Shown here in pieces: positions 22,773-33,664 of a DNA stretch of 64,000 nucleotides. This DNA is from Bimastos eiseni (Eukaryota; Annelida; Clitellata; Crassiclitellata; Lumbricidae). A program made the translations under genes and the position numbers. The stretch covers positions 12,718,601 to 12,782,600 of the forward strand of contig OY365822.1 of the NCBI GenBank assembly GCA_959347315.1. The letters are read 5' to 3'. The notes beneath the pieces were generated by a model. The model had not been told where the DNA came from, made no database searches, and saw only the letters and a list, made by a program, of their open reading frames with translations. Each line of letters opens with the position of its first letter. Positions within the stretch are counted from its first letter, which is position 1.

Positions 22773-25240
22773 GCATTTCTACAGCGCCCATAAAAGCGTC
22801 GTCGAGGAAACCAGCTTATTCACAGGCGTTTAATCAAAACAGAATCGATAGGCAGGGGGTCAAATCCAGAGAGTCAGGCAGGCAGACAGGTAGACGGCTA
22901 AGGTGGATTGTGTTTGAAGTTGAAACGGCGAGGGAGATAGGAGGAAGAGGAGGAATCAGGATAGGATTTGCGAAAGAGCAGTGCTTTGAGTTGTGAGTGA
23001 AAAAGCTGTGGGGAGATAGCAAGAGGTGAGGTGTTTGTGAATTCGTAAAACGGATCGGATATTTGTCTTAATGCTGGAGGGAGTTTGTTCCAAAGAGGCG
23101 GGACAGCAATGGCTATGGAGCGATTTTCAAATTTGAGTGATGATGTGACGGGAGGGCGAAGTAGTGTGAGGGTGGAAGAGGAACGGGTTGAACGATGTGG
23201 CTGAATCGTGAACAACTGACGGAGATATGTGGGCTGTGAGGATTGCAGTGTGTTGTAGGTGAGTGAAAAGACTTTATATTCGATCCGGTCAGGTATTTTT
23301 AGCCAGTGGAGTGATTTGAGGACAGGAGTGATATGGTGATGCTTTGGAGTCTTGGTGACAGCACGGGCGTGAGCATTCAGAATGGCTTGGAGCCGATTTA
23401 ATTGGGTGGTGTCTATATTTAGGAAAAGGGAATTACAGTAATCCAATTTAGCGTGAACTATTGATGTGGCGATTGTGGATGCAGTTTTGAAGTCAAGCAT
23501 AGGGCGGATTCTACGAAGATCACGGATGTGCATGAAGCAAGAGCGAAAAAGATGGGTGGTGTGATCAGCGAAGCTAAGGTTTTGGTCAAAGATTATGCCT
23601 AGGTTGCGGACAGGAGAATTTGCAGTGAATTTGTGGGTGGATGCAGAATCAGGGTTGAGAGAAATAGTGGGATCAGGAATTTTCTTCAGTTGCTCACGGA
23701 GGCCAATCAGAATGAATTTGGTTTTGGAGGGGTTCAGACAGAGGAGATTTGAGGTCATCCAGGATGAGATTTGGGTGACAACATGGAGCAGATTATCAAT
23801 GGAGTTGGAGAAGCTGGTTGGAGAGAAAGAAATGAATAATTGCGTGTCGTCAGCGTATAGATAATGGTCAACCGAGGATGCGTTAATGAGTGAATTGAAT
23901 TGAAGGGGGTAGTATAGAGGATGAACAAGAGGGGTCCAAGAACAGAACCTTGAGGAACACCACAGGTGAGCGGGCATGATTTAGATGACGTGCTCGAGGT
24001 CTTTACTGAGAAAGAGCGGGAGGATAGATAGGACCGGATCCAGAGAAGAGCAGTATCAGAAAAGCCGAACCAGGTGGACAGTCTCTGGGGCAATATATTG
24101 TGATCGATGGTATCAAAAGCTGCAGATATATCAAGGAGGCAGAGACAGGAGACTTGTTGATGAGAAATGGCAGAAACAAGTTTATTGTAGAGGGAGGTGA
24201 GGAGTGTTTCTGTTGAATGCCGCTTGGTAAAGCCAGACTGGTGTGGATTTAGGAGCACGTTAGAAGTTAGGTAGTCATTTATCCGGGACAAAACAATGCG
24301 TTCGAGTAATTTAGAAATGAATGACTGGTTGGATACAGGTCGATAGTTTGAATGGTTTTCTTTGTCGAGCGATGGTTTCTTGAGGAGTGGAGTGACTAAA
24401 GAATGCTTGAAGAGTTGTGGAAAGTTGCCAGTAGATAGAGAGAGGTTGATTATTTTGGTAATGACAGGAACAAGGATTGATGCGCAGTCTTTCAGTTAAG
24501 GAGGTGGGTATTGGGTTAAGTTCGCACTGCTTGTTAGGAAGAGATTGTAGCATATTGAGTATTTCTGTCTCTGATGTTGGTTCGAAGGTGGATAATGATG
24601 ATGGAGGTGGGGAAGCGGAAGAGTCATGAATCGAGGAGGAAACTTTTGGAAGTGGATCGATTGTGGTTTTGGAAATGAGTGATTGAAGAGAGAGACGGAG
24701 TGTAGTAATTTTCCAGAGAAGAAAGAACGATTCAGCTATAGAAGAAGATGGAAGCGAGTTTGGAAGTGAGCTGGAAGAGTTCCGATGGAGGAGCTGATTT
24801 ACAGTTTTCCAAAGAAGTCGAGGATTAGAGGATCGGGATTGGACCAACGCGGAATAGAAGCTCGTTTTAGCCTTAGCCAGAAGGTCGTGGTATTTATTTG
24901 TAGCCGATTTTAGGGCAGAAAGCACTTGAGAATCACGGGTTCGTTTGTAAGTGCGCTCGAGGCGTCGACGGAAAGATTTGAAAGCCTGGAGATAGGAATT
25001 ATACCACGGGTTGTTAGCGTAACATTCGGTTTTGTTGATAATAGGAGCGTGTTTGTCAAGGAGCGTGTAGAGAGTGGTATTGTAGGAAGACAGGAGATCA
25101 TCAAGGGAGAGTGGAGGATTTAGAATGAGGTCTGAAACGGAGAGATCTTGCGTGAAGGCTTCAATGTTTATGGAACTGATACGACGAAAAGAACGTGAGA
25201 CAGGATCAGGACGTGGAGTAGGTAGAATGTAACGCTCTGG
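22773..25240 (-). pseudogene. CR1/L2-group LINE, 5'-truncated and frameshifted
   Basis: Reading on the minus strand from about 25240: the linker after the endonuclease (RRISSINIEAF, then NNPWYNSYLQAFKS and RRLERTYKRTRDSQ), then the RT. RT motifs include FTKRHSTETLL, LLDISAAFDTIDHN, CGVPQGSVLGPLLFILY and YLYADDTQLF. The C-terminal part includes LHWLKIPDRIEYKVF and WNKLPPALR and ends near 22898. A 3' region with ggcgctgtagaaatgc follows. Frames change between about 24290 and 24320 and again near 23870, so the copy is inactive. The endonuclease is missing, typical of 5' truncation by incomplete reverse transcription. Clade is a judgement from YADDTQLF, FDTIDH and the 3' tail style. Confidence 0.9.
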
Positions 25241-25244
25241 CGAT

Positions 25245-26090
25245 ATGAAATTTCCACAAAACGTTATTCTGCAAATTTCTAAGTTAACAGGACTATTTTC
25301 AGAATGTACATTTACTTCAAATTCTTATATTTTGACATTTTTAGTGTCGAATTGCCAAAACCGCCGACATTTCATATGCTTTATGCAGCCATTCAATACG
25401 TCGTAGCTAATTTAAAACATCATACGAAGGCGGAGCTAGCTTAATATGCAAATCAATTACGTTTGCTACGCGTCAATTGAAGAAATTACGAGCGCCGATG
25501 GAACACTTCAAGTCACGCAACAAAACGTCAAAATTTGGATGGAAGCGATTTTTTCAAAGTGCTGAAATAATAAAGCCAACTTAAATCCTGGACGAAGCCG
25601 GGTAGTAAGGTCTAGTACCGCCATATATAGGAAGGTGATCGGGATATTGCAGTTAAATCTTAGTTCTAAAAAAAATAGGGAAGACAAAAATTTTCAAAGA
25701 ACAAATCTCAACTATTCGGCTAGGCCCTAAGGTACAAACACATTGAACTTAAATGACCTTAGATAAAAGATAAATAGTTGGAAACAGAAAAGAATCTAAC
25801 TAGTTTTTCTTTGATCTAATAATAGCCTGAAATTTCTAAACCATTCTGCAATTTTCTGTAATTCCAGGTTCACCAGGCGAAACAAATAATCCCTCTAAAG
25901 TTTTCTAGGAAACAAATATATTTTAGCTATTGGCAAAGAGCTGGAATCTACAATTATACAATAGTTGAAGCTTTGGGACAGTCATTAATAAATAACAATT
26001 GGAGTAGAGAAATAATCCCTGAGGACCCTACGTTAAACTAATCTTAGTTTAGATAAATGACCCTGAACAAGTTGTTGTTTAAAACATCTT
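25245..26090. other. Intergenic, AT-rich
   Basis: Beyond the truncated 5' end of the LINE there is ordinary AT-rich sequence with no gene, RNA or repeat structure that I can support. Confidence 0.5.
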
Positions 26091-26094
26091 ACTA

Positions 26095-26700
26095 TTATCT
26101 CATCTTCTTAATCTCCTCTATTCAACTAATCCCCATTCCATCTCTTCTGATTCTATTCCTCCTCACTATACATCATTATTCTGCTTCGTCCCCTCCCTCC
26201 CCCACCTCTTCTGCCCATTTCCTCATCTTCCTCTGCTCCACCCTCTTTTCCTCTTCTCCTGCTCCATTTTCTATGCTCCCCATCCCCTATTCCATCTATT
26301 CTTTTTTTATTTCCCCATCCTCTACTCAGTCTACTCCATTTCTTCTCTGCCTCCATTGCTCTTCTGCTGCTCCTCTTCCTCCGTTTATCCTCTCACTCCT
26401 AGCATCCCTTTATGCTACTACTCCTCACTCTGCTCTCCAATCCTCTCCCTCTTCTTCTCCTTCTGTCTATCCTCTTTTCTCCATTTCTTCATCCTCCTCC
26501 TTCTCTTCATCCTCCTCCTCCTTCTTCTCCTTCTGTTCTTCCTCTGTTCTCCATCCTCTCTTCCATCGTTTTCCCCCATTCACTTCCATCTGGTCTTTTC
26601 GTCCAATCCTATTCCCATCTTCCTCCTCCTTCTCCCCTTCTGCTTACCCTATTTCCCCCGCCTCTCTTCTATCTCATCTCTACCCGTCGCCCTCTGTTGC
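26095..26700 (+). repeat. Long pyrimidine-rich tract (TCC/TTC)
   Basis: About 600 bp of C/T-dominated sequence. The 141- to 221-codon serine/leucine/proline-rich frames here are open because G and A are scarce and are not called genes. Confidence 0.9.
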
Positions 26701-26929
26701 GCCGACCTTACACGAGTCCTGAATCATCACTCAATTACAGATGCCAAGTCAGTATCCATTTGGTGCGCCATCTGTCCATGATCCAGGGAGCTATCGCCTT
26801 CCTCTCCCCATCCACATCCGTCTTCCCAAAGCCGTGCATGACCTGCGGAGCCTGGACAACGGTCTGGGTTAATCTCCAAATGCATCCAGTCGTTGAAATA
26901 TCATAAGTTGGTAATAAATAAAGCAAAAT

Positions 26930-27195
26930 ACCATAACTTTCAAAATATAAAAATCATAACATTCGAAAACGAAATGATATAGCACCGAAAACGAAATACC
27001 ATGACATTCGACATAGAAATACCAACACATTCGAAAACTAAATGATATAGCATTAAAAATTAAATGTCATAGCATTCTAAAATGAAAACCATAGCATTCA
27101 AAACGAAATAGGCCTACCATAACATAAAAGCGAAATGCCATAACATTTCGAAAACGACGTACCATAAAAGTAAAAGCGATGTATCCCAAGCAGTA
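26930..27195. repeat. Degenerate about 20-bp repeat (cataacattcgaaaacgaaa)
   Basis: About ten imperfect copies of a unit holding ccata(a/g)cattc and aaaacgaaat. They decay toward the right end. Confidence 0.8.
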
Positions 27196-28415
27196 GATGC
27201 TATTGTGGGTCAACACGCAGGTTTCATTTCTGAGGTTTGACCGGGTTTTTAAGACTAAGACCCTAATTAGAAGCCAGATCCATTTTTACAATCTGAAAAC
27301 CTAGGTTTTTTGATTGAACTGAACCACAGTCCAGGACGGAAAAGTCAACGGCCTTTGCCTTTTCACAGCTATGTTTACACTCTTGAACAAATGACAATAG
27401 GCCCACCTAAAGCTTTCTTTTACAAAATTTATATATTTTGTTTATAGATAATATGTTTCTATGTTTTTTCTCATGACCTGTAGTGCGTCTACAAACGGTT
27501 ATAAAGAATGTACTTACCTACATTCTCTACTTACTTAAAGCAGCTAACTATTTCTAGATTCCAAATTATAGTCTTTGGCACACCTAGCATGGCTATATAA
27601 GGCTGTCACAACTGACACCAATCATGACGCATATCATCCTTGTTATGGATGCGTCGTTAAATAAACTTATATCAAGACACCAATCATGTGCTAAGAAAAC
27701 TCCTTCCACCAGCTAGGAATAGCAAGTACAATTTAAGGGCCAGGCCGCATGGATTTGCCTTACCAACGATATAAAGATGATCCGAACTTCATGTCACGGC
27801 TACTTTACAAGAACATATATTGACAAATCTGACATAGGATAGATAGAGTGAACAAGTAATAATGAGTCTGATGTTTACTGCACAGTCGAGTCTGTACCAA
27901 CATATTAATAATAATATGCATATATGGTTGTGCTATATATAGATGTATGTAGTTGTAAACTAAGTTGCGGTTTTGACAGCTTGGTGTTCTCGTTAAACGA
28001 AAATTGAATTGAATCTAAAACCTGGTTCGAGGCAACAGTCGCTGTGACAAGAGAACTGACAGCCAAACCAGAAGGAAAGACTACCACGGACAAAAACGAT
28101 GATTAGGCGTAGCGTTCCATAGACTTAGACTTGGCCCTGGGTTTGGGGGAGGCAGGTCGAAAAAAATTGAGTTTGGGGGATAGTTGCGAAAAATTTCGAT
28201 TTCCCAATATGGCTGCAGCAGCATAAAAGGAGATGAGGAGTGGAAAACACTGTAGAAATTTACAATTCAGAAAAAAATTTGAATATTGGGGGAAATAAGC
28301 AGCTCTATCTGCACCTGAAATTTCGAAAGGGACAGTCCCCTCCTGCCCCCTCTGAGACCCCGCTCCTGATCGCTTCCTCTACATTCGTTTCTAAGGGAAT
28401 GTAACAGATGGGAAC
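27196..28415. other. Intergenic sequence
   Basis: No gene supported. The segment atgcgtcgttaaataaac near 27649-27666 resembles the 3' end of some tRNA-derived SINEs, but I cannot define the rest of an element. Confidence 0.4.
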
Positions 28416-28422
28416 AACCGGA

Positions 28423-28597
28423 CAGGGGAGTCAATCCCCTCTGAGTGATGGCCCCAGGTCCCCGGTCCCAAGTGTTAGGAAGGCAAAATATTCCCACCCT
28501 AAAACTCAACAAATATCTCTACCTGAAATTGGAGGCATTTGCCTCAGCCCTTCCCCTCCCCCTCCCCCTCCCCCCCCCCCCAATCTGGACGCCTCTG
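28423..28597. mobile_element. Small hAT-type MITE, related to 16430-16574
   Basis: Left end caggggagtcaatcccctct, right end tctggacgcctctg. It shares interior blocks with the 16430 element. A run of C (about 28547-28582) has expanded near the right end. Flanking octamers are only loosely alike, so the exact borders are uncertain. Confidence 0.55.
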
Positions 28598-28837
28598 GCA
28601 ACGGACATGCAAAAGTCGTAGACGATTCTCGTGGGCTGATGTCCTAGAAATGGTTTCGTAAACGTACTTTTATTTGTATGCAATAATATGTAAATTGTAT
28701 AAAACAGTTGAAAAATCCGACATACACCCACCCACGTAGCCCAGACCACTCTCGCTTACACATACAACCAGCCATGCACATATAAGTTAACAGATAAATG
28801 CAACTATTGGTCGGATGGCAATCCTATCCTCGCCATT

Positions 28838-28895
28838 CATCATAATCATCATCATCATCATCACTATCATCATCATCATCACCATCATCACAAGT
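28838..28895. repeat. (ATC)n microsatellite
   Basis: Imperfect catcat triplets. Confidence 0.85.
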
Positions 28896-29099
28896 CAGGT
28901 CACATAATTATCACCAGTTGTCGTCGTTCATCGTTGTCAGCATACATCATCGTGATAATCGTGATGACCACATATAAATTTTGCTCTTCTTGGACAAACG
29001 CAGCGCCATCTCTCGCAAAGTCGGCCACAACTCGATAATGAAGAGCCTCTATGTTCTAATTGAATCTAATACAGCAACAAACCGACTCTGACCAACAAT

Positions 29100-29760
29100 C
29101 AAGCCAAATTTTATGCGTCGACAAACCCCGCTAGGATATACGTCCGCTGAACGGCGTGCGAGCAGACTTTTCGCCGCCGCTGCAGCCAAGGCAGTACGTC
29201 CCCGCTGGCCCTTCGGACAAATCAGCGCTGGATGCTGCTCGCTCGCTCGTCCGTCGTAAGCAGGGCTTCATTCCCGCCGCTTGCACGGATGAGATAGGCG
29301 GCCAAACACCCGTCGATAAAGACCTTTATTGCGGTTTTACGGCATCCCTACAATCGTCGTTTCGGACCTTCGAAGATCCGGCGGACGGGTGAAGATCTAG
29401 CGCACGGGGGGACTCCAAAGACCTGCCTGCCTGCGACGGTCCGATTTACGACCGTTGGGATTAACGCCAGGAGGTGTCTGCGGATGGGAAGGACATTCGC
29501 CGACTGTCTTTCTTTATTAGGCGAGCTATTGTTGTCTATCGTGAACGAGTCGAGTGGAGGGAGGAGAGAAAGTGTCGGCAGTGACGCGCCTACTTTTGGC
29601 GCAACAATACCCGGATTACCGCAGGAATCGTCTTGACTTTGTGGGAGAGTCCCAGTTGTGTCGTTCAGTGCTAGAAGTGGGGCTTAGACACGGAATGCGC
29701 GAGGTAAGCAGGGTAGCGTATGTATTGCTAGCTCCAGATATTTTTGTGTAATATCTTCGC
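29100..29760 (+). other. GC-rich island with a candidate exon at about 29550-29701
   Basis: This block is clearly more GC- and CpG-rich than its surroundings. The frame through 29590-29701 reads TRLLLAQQYPDYRRNRLDF then VGESQLCRSVLEVGLRHGM and RE, and meets a good donor (GCGCGAG|gtaagc, gt at 29702). Upstream in the same frame is a stop about 60 bases before TRLLL. The island could be a promoter with a first coding exon of an unrecognised gene. I recognise no family. Confidence 0.3.
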
Positions 29761-29884
29761 ACGTCGTAGGGAATTCGTTTAACACGAACCAATAATTGGT
29801 CTGTGGTTCGTCGTGATGTGAGACTCTGAAGCCATTCCAATGCTTTTGTAATCTGAACTGGTATCTCACTGCTACTGGTATCTC

Positions 29885-30172
29885 ACCCGCTTAGAGCTAC
29901 TCGCTAGTGTTTCTCAGAGCTACTCGCTAGTGATTCTAAAAGCTACTCGCTATATAGTGCTTCTCATAGATACTCGATGGTGTTTCTCAGAGCTACTCGC
30001 TGGTGTGTCTCAAAGCTACTCGCTAGTGTTTCTCAAAGCTACTCGCCAGTGTTTCTACTCGCTAGTGCTTCTCAGAGCTACTCGCTAGTGTTTCTCAAAG
30101 CTACTCGCTAGTGTTTATCAGAGCTATTAGTCAGTGTTTCTCAGAGCTACTCGCTATACAGTGTTTCTCATT
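29885..30172. repeat. 22-bp minisatellite (agctactcgctagtgtttct)
   Basis: About twelve imperfect units of agctactcgctagtgtttct plus ca, some with inserted tata or shortened. Confidence 0.9.
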
Positions 30173-30479
30173 GACAGGGCAAAGGTTTTTCAGGGCCCCG
30201 GATCACGAACTCGGAGTCGGGTCCATAATTATGGATCCACATTTTAACCGAGCACAAGATTTGTATGGTGTGCTCTAAAAGCTTGCGCATGCTGGCGTGT
30301 GTGGTGCTTCCCCTCTTCTCTTCCTCTCTTGTTGACGACGTTTGTTTTAACGGGAAACTTTCATAAGCTATGCTGAGAACGGTCTTTTCTCTTTCTTCTT
30401 CAGTTTCAACATCATTATCATTGCCACTTTCATCATCATCATCTTCTACCTCCTCCATCTCCTCCAGTTCCTAGTGTCT

Positions 30480-30915
30480 TCTACTTCCGCCTCTCCTTTT
30501 CTTTTCCTTTTCCATCTTTCACTTTCGTTTTCAGTAGGTTCTTACTTCCTCTTGCTCATAATCATGTTGCCCTATTGTTTCCTCCTCTTCCTCATCTCGT
30601 TGCTGTTCTTCTTCTTTGTCTAGCTCCAGTTCCTCTTGTTCTTTTTCATTCTCTTTATGTTCTTCCTATTTCTCTTCTTGTAGCTAGTGTTCTTCCTGTT
30701 CTTATTTGTTTATTTCCTCCTCATCTTCTTCCTGCTTACATTCATCGTCATCATCATCCTCTTCTCCATTTTGTTCTTGCGCTTGTTCATGTTCTTCTTC
30801 GTCATCATCATCATCGTCATCATCATCATCATCAACATCATCATCATCATCATCATCATCATCCCCACCAACACCACCACCAGCGCCACCATCATCTTCT
30901 TCTTCTCAACGTTCT
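30480..30915 (+). repeat. Pyrimidine-rich tract and (ATC)n microsatellite
   Basis: T/C-dominated sequence (cttcttc, tgttctt) leading into a clean atc run at about 30805-30865. Open frames across it are artefacts. Confidence 0.9.
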
Positions 30916-31007
30916 TCTTCTTCTGCACCTAAAGAACCAGCACTCAGAACACGTCGAGGCGTACATGTGCCATTGTACCAGTCAGCCATCAACCAGCGTT
31001 CCCGAAG

Positions 31008-31226
31008 GTGTGCTTCAGCCTACTACTAAGGAATCGTGCAGCGCATGCGCAGACGCAACTAAGCCTACTATGGCAATCCGAACTTCCAGAGCGAAATATT
31101 CGTTACGCATACCAACGGCTCGTCTGGGAATTGAAGAGTGCTTTACAACTCGCACGCACTCAGGACAACACGCGCACTGTCCAATCCGTCCGCTATTTAT
31201 CAGAGTGGCTGGGAGAGCTGACCTGA
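31008..31226 (+). other. Candidate short coding segment after an NRF1-like site
   Basis: A 72-codon frame reads QTQLSLLWQSELPERNIRY then AYQRLVWELKSALQLARTQD and NTRTVQSVRYLSEWLGELT before a TGA. The composition is protein-like and not repeat-derived, but I recognise no family. The palindrome gcgcatgcgc lies at about 31038-31047, a match to the NRF1 consensus common in animal promoters. It could be a first exon or chance. Confidence 0.2.
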
Positions 31227-31382
31227 CAATCGTGTTGATATTAGCCAACCGGGTATTTGACTATCCCTTCACGTATAAGATCACAAGAATTTGGGTTTTT
31301 TCGGGGGATGGGGAAAGTGTGACGAGACAAGGGGATTGTCGACGTTGAATAACCCTTCATATCTGATGTTGGAAGATACTTG

Positions 31383-31745
31383 GGTTGCTGGTATTGACAT
31401 GAAGCTGCTTGTTAATGCTGGTATTAACATGAAGCTGCTTATTAATGTTGGCATTGTCATGAAGATGCTTATTAATGCTGGTATTGACATGAAGCTGCTT
31501 GTTAATGCTGGTATTGACATGAAGCTGCTTATTAATGTTGGAATTGTCATGAAGATGCTTATTAATGCTGGTATTAACATGAAGCTGCTTGTTAATGCTG
31601 GTATTGACATGAAGCTGCTTATTAATGTTGGCATTGTCATGAAGATGCTTATTAATGCTGGTATTGACATGAAGCTGCTTGTTAATGCTGGTACTGACAT
31701 GAAGCTGCTTATTAATGCTGGCATTGACATTAAGATACTTGGGAT
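31383..31745. repeat. 30-bp minisatellite, about 12 units, open on both strands
   Basis: The unit holds gacatgaagctgctt and (a/g)ttaatgctggtatt, 30 bp. Because 30 is a multiple of three, the plus strand (10-residue MKLLVNAGID type) and two minus frames all stay open for about 160 codons. I regard it as non-coding. Confidence 0.9.
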
Positions 31746-31949
31746 GCTTATTGACATGATACTGCCTGTTTAATGCTAGTATTGATACGAAGTTGCTTGG
31801 AATTTTGACATTGACATGAAGATCCTTGGGATGTGGCATTGACATGGGTGATTGCAATGTTTGACATTCCGTGCATGTCCAGGCTGATGAGGACGCTGTG
31901 GACTTTGGCTGGGAAATAAGACGACGAGCAGTGATTAGCCAGCATTGTA

Positions 31950-32010
31950 ATAGTAATAATAATTTGACATTTACATAGCGCCGCTCAAGAGTAAGATAAT
32001 TGTATGCGTT
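31950..32010 (-). mobile_element. LINE 3'-tail fragment
   Basis: The minus strand reads gagcggcgctatgtaaatgt followed by an (ATT)-rich stretch, like the end of a CR1/L2-group element. Only the tail is present. Confidence 0.5.
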
Positions 32011-32019
32011 CTCTGCGCT

Positions 32020-32798
32020 GGCCCAAATGACTTTGAATGTAATTATTGTTAGAAAAACATTGCAAAATACAAAATGGACGGGAAATACATCAGAAATAAC
32101 GACAGAATAGTTGCGGAAAAATTGCGGACCTTTTTAACCTTGCGTCGCAACGAACAAACGACTAATTGAAATCGTTCCTTCTTCCCATTTTCTCCACCGG
32201 CGACTCCCCCCCCCCCTCCATCAAGACTTCCGGTTGTACAAATGTTCCTTTCGTTCATTGTCGTCTGTGTCTTTTCGCGCAGTTGTCTGTCCTATTGCGA
32301 TTGTCCACGTATACGGGAAAATCCTTACGCAATCAGTCATACACTCTTCATATAGCTTCATGTAGCCATGTTGTTTGTGGCACTTTTCGACACAGAAAGT
32401 CGCTTAGCGAAAACCGGGGAACAGCTCACAGAGAGGAGTTGATTCAACAGCCTCGTCTATTATAGCCATGTACTTCTCATAACATAAGCCATCAACCAGC
32501 GTTCCCGAAGGATTATTATAGCTTCCACTGAAAACCATTAATTTTGGAATAGGCTCCATTATAATTGACTGCAAGACTGAATGGCCGAATAACAGATATC
32601 GGACTGACTGGCAAAATAATGCTTTGACTCACATTTAAATGTTAATCATCACTTTACACATAACGCATAATTTATATCCACAATATACATATACGTCCAA
32701 TGCATTAATATCTATACTAAATAAATGAAGCGCCTCTGAATAGATATGGAGTATTTTTGATTGTTTGGTTGATTTATTGAAATAAACCACGCACATAT
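32020..32798. other. Intergenic sequence
   Basis: No gene supported. A 25-bp segment that starts agccatcaaccagcgttccc at about 32487 repeats one near 30986 exactly. Confidence 0.4.
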
Positions 32799-32799
32799 A

Positions 32800-32803
32800 T
32801 CAC

Positions 32804-32851
<48 letters not shown>

Positions 32852-32852
32852 A
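32800..32852. repeat. (CA)n microsatellite
   Basis: About 24 CA units. Confidence 0.95.
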
Positions 32853-33029
32853 CACACATACGTGTGGGACAGTAACTTCCAAGACAGTCAAATTTTTAAT
32901 GCAAAGGTAAGGACGACTTTGACAGCTAATATCTTCTACACAGCTGGCACTAGAGCTACGAGATTTTCACACAATGAAGGGCCATGTCTGTTGAGCATCT
33001 GGTCCAAAGACACTCCATTTACCCTTCTT

Positions 33030-33155
33030 TTTCAAAAACGCATGGGCAGGTGTGTGTCATCAGTATCCCGTATACAACTGAAGTAGAGTGTGTCATGAGT
33101 TATCATGTTTTCTGCGACAGCGGTGTGTGTCATCAGTATCCCATATACAGATTTG
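33030..33155 (+). repeat. Dispersed repeat, left copy of an inverted pair flanking the SET gene's main exons
   Basis: Contains gggcaggtgtgtgtcatcag, tatcatgttttctgcgacag and a second gtgtgtgtcatcagtatccc about 85 bp on. The reverse complement of the same blocks lies at 37437-37560. Confidence 0.75.
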
Positions 33156-33586
33156 TATTATTAATCTAGTAGTGGAGTGTCATGGATTCATACAGTTTAT
33201 TTACATGCAGAGTGTTTAAAATATAGCATCAGTAATAAAAGATTAGGTCATGGATTTGCATTATTAATCTAATAGTGGAGTGAGTCATGGATTCATTCAG
33301 TTTATTGAACTGCAGAATGTGTAAATAACCTAATGTTCACCAGAGTGTATCAGATTTAGCATTGGTAATCAAATGTCATGGTTTTCTCAAAACCTGCTTC
33401 TTCTTGCTCACATGTAGGGCTTCTGAACAATTCAGTAGATATGATTTAACACAATATAGCAAAATACAGTACCACCCTGCTTGAAATAGTTTGCTATTAG
33501 CACACGTAAAATGCACAAGTAAGATATTTTGCAACAGAAAAACTTTTATGAAGGAAGAAGTAAAAGAAAATAAATGATCAACTTAC

Positions 33587-33664
33587 TGGAAGAAGTTGAA
33601 TCTCCTCAAAACACACTGAACCAGAACTGATACTGTCGCCAAAGTTCAAAATGTTGTCATAAAT
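33587..33664 (-). CDS. SET gene exon, downstream tail (IYDNILNFGDSISSGS)
   Basis: Acceptor caatttcag before 33664, donor CCA|gtaagt after 33587, 78 bp, phase 0 at both ends. It continues the frame of the repeat exon (..GLED joined to IYDN..). It lies after the TAA of the previous exon, so it is translated only if that stop is skipped. Confidence 0.55.

Noticed and set aside
26057..26906. Frames of 141, 164 and 221 codons
   Set aside because: Three overlapping frames all open in a pyrimidine-rich tract; composition explains them.
31291..31857. 160-codon repeat protein
   Set aside because: Open on both strands through a 30-bp minisatellite; no sign of a real start context or of splice sites.
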